Below are positions 40,300-64,000 of a stretch of DNA of 64,000 bases, one piece after another. Under the pieces are notes generated by a model, which did no database searches, had not been told where the DNA came from, and saw only the letters and a program-made list of their open reading frames with translations. The translations under genes and the position numbers were made by a program. The stretch is from NCBI RefSeq assembly GCF_052324685.1, contig NC_135223.1, forward strand, positions 16,331,122-16,395,121, read 5' to 3'. Source of the DNA: Brachyhypopomus gauderio (taxonomy: Eukaryota; Chordata; Actinopteri; Gymnotiformes; Hypopomidae). Position 1 is the stretch's first letter. Every line of letters begins with the position of its first letter.

Positions 40300-41641
40300 T
40301 TAGAAAGAAGAGTAAAGTCCAAGCTTGCATGCAGCCTCAGACTTCCTGGGGCATTTAAGCTGAGGGAAGGGGTAGTGGTAGCTTGCTGAGGCCGGAGAGG
40401 ATGGGTTACTCCCACAGCTCAGCTGCCTGGACAAAACCTCAGGTGCCGAAGACTTCCTGATACTCCCAGACCCATTATCTTTCTGATCGTTTTTGCAGAG
40501 ACCCTGACTGCCAACATCTTCTTCACAGTCTTCAGATAATAGATCACTTGAATCCATAATTTCCCCACTGCGCTCTGCATTGCCATCTGAACCTGATGAT
40601 GTAGAGTCTCCAGTGCTGGTCTTGAGTTGGGCGTGTTGAAGGCGGGTAGCGTCGACTGCCGGGCAGGTCCTACGATACATTCCCAGGTGAGTGCGCCAGG
40701 GGGCGCTGTCTGGGTCTCGGACAAAGTCAAAATGGATTTCTTGGAGGGCCTCTTGCCTCTTAAGGGAATGTTTGACCTGCTGCATGGGGACCATGCTAAC
40801 CAGAGATTTGTCAGTGATCTCCTGTTTTGATCCTGGTGGTTAAAAAACGAAAATGCACAAAACATTGCTATTCAGTGATAAATTTCAAAGACAGGAAGAT
40901 AAGACAGGAAACCTAACTGAAATGCGTTATTAAACTAAACAAAAACAAGTTTCTAAAATATATAACTGGTTACAGGCAACTAGAACAGGCAATGTAAAAA
41001 ACTGCATTGCCGACATGAAGCTATTAGTGTGGTCTGGAGCATGTTCCCTAATTCTGAAATGTTAGTTACTGCTAACATTTCTATGTAATTTTGACAAGTT
41101 AGATTAGAAACAATTGTTTGACATATCCATGCAAAAACACTCAGTATACTGAAAATGTTTATTGACGAATGTATTATATATTTTTGTACACGAACAGCAA
41201 TCACTCAATACTCCACGCGAATGTATACATCTGTCGCTAGACTCGAGACCTAGACATAAAATCATAAACCTATTTTAACATATTTATGACCATATCTCAG
41301 TTTACATAAACGCACTAGTGTAATACAACTTGTACTTCAGCGATAACATCCGCGTGTAGTCACCTGCACCTTACCTACAACTTTTGGGCACGAAGTACAT
41401 AAAGTGCGTCGGTAAGAAAGTCACAAACACAAGTAAACCTACCATTCTTAAAATATATCACTCGAGTTTCCCGTTTCTGTTTGTCCCTTATGGAGTTATA
41501 CTGATCTTTCAGAAGTGCGATGTCCATTTTTGCTGTTTGGTCCTCGCCGTCGGCGGTTTCCTGGAGTTCTCCAGATCTTATCACCTGTTCACACGGACAC
41601 GCCACATTTAAGCAGCAGTCTGACATCCTGCTCAGATCCAT
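40300..41641 (-). CDS. C9orf152: C9orf152-like uncharacterised protein, complete, 2 coding exons, 243 aa
   Basis: Exons 41641-41443 and 40832-40300 join in phase (199 + 533 nt, donor AATG|GTAGGT, acceptor ACCACCAG) to give MDLSRMSDCCLNVACP and onward. Two blocks resemble what I recall of human C9orf152. One is near the N-terminus (LLKDQYNSIRDKQKRETRVI). The other is a C-terminal signature, YHYPFPQLKCPRKSEAACKL followed by GLYSSF. A middle block, APWRTHLGMYRR, also matches. Length is close to the human protein (about 239 aa). No signal peptide, membrane segment or known catalytic motif is visible; the centre is Ser/Asp/Glu-rich and probably disordered. Function is unknown. A second in-frame Met (MDIALLKD, 41527) could be an alternative start. 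Assignment rests on remembered sequence. Confidence 0.8.
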
Positions 41642-43037
41642 CAAGATGTGATTTTTAATTTACCTGTTTTATTTACCTGCTATCATAAATTCTACTTCAT
41701 GATCGAAGCGTGCACAACATACTATACGGTGGTTGTATACTTTGTGGACACTTATACCGACAACTGCGACAATGTGCAAATAAAGGAGGGCGATTCAAGG
41801 TTGCACTAATTCTAGAGACAATAAGAGAAAGGGGCCATCACACGTGGAGGACAACTTGAACACTTACACTACAATACCTCCTAACAAATTAATAAATAGC
41901 CCAACAGCCTGCACCAGTCATTAAAATATATCATAATCCTTCATTTGGTGGTTTCATTTATTGGTTTATGAAGACGAATCAACCTAATAACTCAAGTACT
42001 CTCTATTTTATAGGAAGAACAAGTCAGATGTTGAAATAGTTTTTTTTCAGCCTAGATGATTTTATATTACTTCACAGGAAGAATAACCTTATGGACTTTA
42101 TGGAGTGTGTTGACACAGCAGTGTTGAAGTAATGGGTGAGTCCTGCAATGACAAAATGGCCATGGCAGTCCATCACGTTTCATGTAATTAAGGACGTTTT
42201 TCAAAACATATTCTAATATATGTATTAGAAACTCCTTCCAGGTGAAGAGTTAAAGAATGTTGCTCATGTGTTATCATGCAAAGATGCAAAGGCCTCAATG
42301 GTACGTAGTGCAGGTTCAAGCGTAACGTTCCTAAGGAAGTAGCTGGTGAAATAAATGACCCTGAGACAAAGTTTGGATCTGTGTTCCTGGATCTCACAAC
42401 ACCAGCATAATGCAGGAACCACATCTTAAACCACTGCAAACATGACTTGTGCAAGAAATGTTGTTTTACGTTATTTATTGTGTGGAAATACTCAACAGCA
42501 GTCATGAGCAGCGGCTTATATTGAGTTCCTCCATCAAACACTACCATTGCACTTCCATGAATTGTTAGCAGGTTCCTGCTGGTGAAAGACGTGGAGCACC
42601 ATCACATACTTCACATAGATGTAGGAGGGATCTGTTGAAACGGATAGTACAAACCGAGTTGTACTCGATATGTGTTACCTACCGCTAAATCTCCACTCAT
42701 TATCACCAAATAGAGTAAAGAGTGATGTGATAATGATTATGTGGAGAATGATTTGATATGGAATATAAGTTTATCGATATGCTCGCCCTGAAAAACTTAA
42801 TAAAGATAAATCAGTGGAGTTCAAAACATGCTTCCCATAGACTTGCTCATTTCACTGTGAGTTAGGATGTACCTTTATGGGGTATAAACATCTGGAGATG
42901 GAAACCATGACGTTGCATTTTTCCACAGAGTCGCACAAATCTATTGATTCCTATCACGGGACCATTTTGGGACAAAGCGGCGCAACAACACAGATCAGTG
43001 TCCACAGTGGCTGCTGTCAACACTTTAACGTTGCAGG
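41642..43037. other. Divergent spacer between the C9orf152-like gene and xylb
   Basis: The two genes are transcribed away from each other across about 1.7 kb. The minus-strand frame at 42188-42547 has no recognisable domain. No TATA box or RNA gene was recognised. The xylb side contains the small hAT-like element listed next. Confidence 0.5.
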
Positions 43038-43192
43038 CAGAGCCGGAGTGGCTAATCGGGAGATTCGGGATGATTCCCGATGGGCCGGCTCATGTCAATC
43101 TCTAGTTTGGGCCGATTGGGAGGGAAAAATAATTTTGGGCCGGATTTGGGCATGAAAATCCCGGGCTGAAAAAGTGTCCCACTCCGGCCCTG
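43038..43192. mobile_element. 155-bp hAT-like MITE with perfect 8-bp target duplication
   Basis: Begins CAGAGCCGGAGTGG and ends CCACTCCGGCCCTG, giving 14-bp terminal inverted repeats with one mismatch. GTTGCAGG flanks it on both sides (43030-43037 and 43193-43200). It has no coding capacity. It lies 158 bp upstream of the xylb start codon. Confidence 0.92.
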
Positions 43193-43208
43193 GTTGCAGG
43201 TAACACAC

Positions 43209-43282
43209 ACTACACACTGAAGTTCAGGATCTCACTCTGTTTTCTACACACTGAAGTTCAGGATCTCTGTTTTCTGCACACT
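43209..43282. repeat. Short tandem duplication upstream of xylb
   Basis: CACACTGAAGTTCAGGATCT with a following TGTTTTCT segment is present twice in tandem; the copies differ by a small indel (CACTC). A third partial CACACTG follows. Confidence 0.85.
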
Positions 43283-43310
43283 GCCACTTTAAAATGCAGG
43301 AGGGCAGTGT

Positions 43311-43326
43311 GTGAACTGCAGTTCAC
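43311..43326. promoter_or_regulatory. Perfect 16-bp palindrome just upstream of the xylb start
   Basis: GTGAACTGCAGTTCAC is its own reverse complement and ends 24 bp before the ATG. The arms extend as GGCAGTG and CACTGCC after a small bulge. It contains everted AGTTCA half-sites with a 2-bp spacer, a layout that some nuclear receptors can bind. Use as a response element is speculative. Confidence 0.5.
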
Positions 43327-43350
43327 TGCCGTCCAAGATCTCGCAGGAGA

Positions 43351-61659
<18,309 letters not shown>

Positions 61660-61847
61660 AGCTGACCCGTGTGTGTGGATGTGTGGGGGAGGGGGGCAGT
61701 GTGTGTGTGTGTGTGTGTGGGGGGGGGGGGGTGTTGGGCAGAGTGGGGGGAGAGAGAGGGGCAAAGTGGGGGGGGGGGGTGGAGAGAGGTTTATTTATTT
61801 TTTTATTGTAAAAAATGTACACACAAACATATTATTTCTATTATATA

Positions 61848-61890
<43 letters not shown>
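61660..61890. repeat. G-rich and (GT)n/(GTAT)n tracts in xylb intron 17
   Basis: GT repeats, G runs of 10-13 at about 61719-61731 and 61767-61777, and G4-capable spacing up to 61790. Further on, (GT)n at 61851-61890 is followed by GTAT repeats to about 61912. Confidence 0.9.
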
Positions 61891-61906
<16 letters not shown>

Positions 61907-61934
61907 ATGTATATAAATAGAGATATTAAAAATT

Positions 61935-63050
61935 GTAGAAAAGTACACAAAGTTTTCAGAGAAACAGGACATTTCGGACAAAGGTCCTTCATCAGCTGTT
62001 CAATTGCTTCTGAATTAATAGGAAGAGGAACCAGTACATTTATGAAAACGTAGACGTTTAAATCATCACATTCATTCCATGTGGTTCTAAAGTTCTAATA
62101 CTGTAGATCAGTTCTTTTTCTTTGAATTTTCTAATGTCATTGCTGCTATAGCAACAACTGGCTGTGCAAACAGATATGTCATTAATACAGTGTCCATTAA
62201 TATTAAAATGCCTCGACACTGGAAATGACATCCTTAATCTTGATGGTCTTAAGATTTTCAACAAACCGAAGAACAAGTCTTCTCTTGGTTTCTCCACTGT
62301 AATGCTGATTACATCTACATTACAGAAGTAATGCAATAGACAACACCTGCTGTGGTGCACGAGGATGAATGATAACAATTGATCGTTTGTGCCAGTACAT
62401 GTAACACATCTAGATCGGTTGCAGGCTACAGTACCACAAGTTGGAATCTGAATGATTAATTACATTCTTGACGAGCATGTATTTAATGCTCTTGTCTCGT
62501 CTATAAGAAATTAGTGAAGGATCATTTAAACGTGATGCAGTCTGTACATCATCCTGGATGATGAAGTGTTTAAGTATAATATAAACCGCTGTTTTATTAG
62601 AGGGATGATAAGTCAGCACCAAAGGAATTCCTGTTGTTGTTTATAGGTCAGCGTGTCTACTGTTTGAACAGGTAAAACACGAGCAAAATCAGCATCTATG
62701 ACTAACTTAGGAAAACCACAGTTTTTAAGATGTTCACATATTTCAGTACTTTTATGGAGGAAGTCTACATTGTCACTACAAATGCGTTTAGGTCTGAGTA
62801 GTTGAGAGTGAGGAATTGAGTTTTTGCAGGCCTTGGAATGGGAAGAATGTTATTCTAGATAGGACTGAATGTCTGTAGGGTTATAATGGACTTAGTAAAA
62901 TTCACTGAAACATCCAACAAAAGGTTTTCATGCCAGGATGTGCTGTATTATTCTATTCAAGAGCTGCGTGAAACTGCGTGAAATGAACAGTCTGAGCTCT
63001 TCTACTGTGCATGTAGCAATACCAGAAATGTCATCAATCTATATACATGT
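61935..63050 (-). mobile_element. Decayed Penelope-like retroelement, 3' part
   Basis: On the minus strand, a broken frame near 63045-62960 reads IDDISGIATCTVEELRLFIS, like the RT catalytic (Y)xDD block of Penelope-like elements. A segment at about 62600-62410 includes LTYHPSNKTAVYIILKHF and DPSLISYRRDKSIKYMLV, matching the block after the RT. At 62380-62060 a GIY-YIG-like endonuclease region reads CCLLHYFCNVDVISITVEKP and ends RTLEPHGMN. The 3' region near 61960 contains CTGATGAAGGACCTTTGTCC, typical of the family. Frame breaks and the degenerate endonuclease motif show it is dead. It sits in xylb intron 17. Confidence 0.75.
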
Positions 63051-63058
63051 ATGTGCCA

Positions 63059-63295
63059 CACGGACGTAATTTTTTCAAAAGCCGGTTTTGGTCCCCCCTA
63101 GTTTCTACAGTTAAAACCAAATATTTAAATAGCGAAACTAGCGCTAGGACCATGCAGAAAACGACCGCTCCGGTACGTTCTTCTCCCCCCCCCCCCCCCC
63201 CCCCCCCCCGTCAACAATTTTCGTTCGCCTCAACACCACCCCCCCCCCCCCCCCCCCCCCCACCCCCCACCTATGAAATCAAAATTACGTCCATG
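63059..63295. mobile_element. hAT-like non-autonomous element with perfect 8-bp target duplication and two poly-C tracts
   Basis: The 237-bp element starts CACGGACGTAATTTT and ends AAAATTACGTCCATG, giving 15-bp inverted ends with one mismatch. ATGTGCCA flanks it at 63051-63058 and 63296-63303. Two long C runs (about 63186-63209 and 63239-63261) lie inside. It has no transposase. The overlapping proline-rich frame is an artefact. Confidence 0.85.
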
Positions 63296-63366
63296 ATGTG
63301 CCAGTGTAGTATTCACTGGTTATAATGGACAGGGATGTCCGAACACGCAAGCTGGAGTCCCAGTTA
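63296..63366. repeat. Direct repeat copy 1
   Basis: ATGTGCCAGTGTAGTATTCA and onward, about 70 bp. It is roughly 80% alike to a second copy at 63746-63818, 450 bp away in the same orientation. It abuts the hAT-like element. Confidence 0.8.
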
Positions 63367-63745
63367 ATGCAGGCGTTGATTAGAAACTCCTCCATCCACA
63401 CTGCTCTCTGGATCTGGTCATCCATGAGTCCACTGGAGCACTGTTGGTGAGAAGGCTGTGGGTGTTCACTCTCCAGTCAGCAGAGAATCTGCCGTGTGTA
63501 AAGACTCCAGTGCCCGTCTCCTGTACCTGACTCCCTACCACCAGTGCAACAGCCCCAAAGGTGCCCCCACTGTTCCTGGCACTGCTGGACTGAGACTGAC
63601 CCAGATATCAGCTGAGCTGCGGCCTGTAGGGCGTGACCAGGCACTCGTGGATGGCTAATGATGAGCTGCAGTAACTGTACACCTAGCGTCTAGAATGTGT
63701 GTGCCTAACGTGGGCCATGAAAGCAATAAAGCAGGTGCTGACTGT
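63367..63745. other. Sequence between two direct repeats
   Basis: No gene or classified element recognised. It may be the body of the repeat family that supplies the flanking direct repeats. Confidence 0.35.
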
Positions 63746-63818
63746 ATGTGCCAGTGTAGTATTCACTGGTATAACAGACAGGAATGTCAGGACAGGCAAG
63801 CTCAAGTCCCAGTTTGGC
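63746..63818. repeat. Direct repeat copy 2
   Basis: Uninterrupted copy of the 63296 repeat, preceded by TGT as is the left flank of the hAT-like insertion. The source family is not recognised. Confidence 0.8.
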
Positions 63819-64000
63819 ACGTAGGTAGGTGAAGAAATGTCTGGAAAAAGACAGTAAGGATTTTTTGTTTTAAGCATAAATCATGCCATATTTTTCTTAA
63901 ATATGTCCGTAGGAACAATGCGTTATAGGACAATATCTAGAAAGAAAAAAAAAAAAGAATTATGTACATTTACATAGTAAAATGACACACCACGAATGAA
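63819..64000. other. Right edge, xylb intron 17, nothing recognised
   Basis: AT-rich sequence with an A run near 63945. The remaining xylb exon(s) must lie beyond the window. Confidence 0.4.

Noticed and set aside
42188-42547. 119-aa minus frame between the C9orf152-like gene and xylb
   Set aside because: No recognisable domain, no supporting splice pattern and no homology that I can recall.
63047-63325. Proline-rich 92-aa frame near the right edge
   Set aside because: It spans the hAT-like element and its poly-C tracts; it is an artefact.
63360-63660. Last xylb exon
   Set aside because: Searched for the expected C-terminal block after GSAYRAMH; no matching frame with an acceptor was found.

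Overview
This is vertebrate nuclear DNA, almost certainly from a ray-finned (teleost) fish. The genes are split into many short exons with GT-AG introns. The introns and spacers are full of dinucleotide tracts, poly-C runs and minisatellites. Fish-type transposon remains are present: a tRNA-derived SINE with an L2-type tail, Tc1/mariner fossils, small hAT-like elements and a Penelope-like element. The species cannot be fixed from the sequence; an otophysan fish is a guess. No prokaryotic feature, rRNA gene, true tRNA gene or CRISPR array is present.

Layout. (1) 1-4.2 kb: the last two coding exons and 3' UTR of a receptor tyrosine phosphatase of the R2B class (best fit PTPRM), plus strand. (2) 4.2-10.6 kb: a spacer with a 1.25-kb 22-bp minisatellite, a 21-bp minisatellite, a LINE scrap and a Tc1-like fossil. 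(3) 11.0-28.8 kb: rheb, complete, 8 coding exons (184 aa), plus strand, with repeat-laden introns. (4) 30.3-32.5 kb: crygn (gamma-N crystallin), complete, 4 coding exons (183 aa), plus strand. (5) 33.3-39.0 kb: nub1, minus strand, 14 coding exons found. (6) 40.3-41.6 kb: a two-exon gene for a little-studied C9orf152-like protein (243 aa), minus strand. (7) 43.35 kb to beyond the right edge: xylb (xylulokinase), plus strand, 17 coding exons (478 aa) seen and the C-terminal exon(s) outside the window.

The rheb-crygn-nub1 block, with nub1 opposed, recalls human 7q36 (RHEB-CRYGN-WDR86-NUB1 from memory), but WDR86 is absent between crygn and nub1. The PTPRM, C9orf152-like and xylb neighbours come from other human chromosomes, so the window carries ancient rearrangement junctions. 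The genes do not form a pathway: RHEB activates mTORC1, NUB1 directs NEDD8/FAT10 conjugates to the proteasome, CRYGN is a lens/eye protein and XYLB makes xylulose-5-phosphate.

No wholly new system was found. The best leads are: a (TG)46 tract that replaces the polypyrimidine tract of a nub1 UBA exon, together with a reading-phase gap just upstream; three small hAT-like elements each with a perfect 8-bp target duplication, one about 160 bp upstream of the xylb start codon and one beside or inside a decayed Penelope element; the beta/gamma hybrid exon structure of crygn; an understudied conserved protein family; and inverted CA/GT tracts in an xylb intron.
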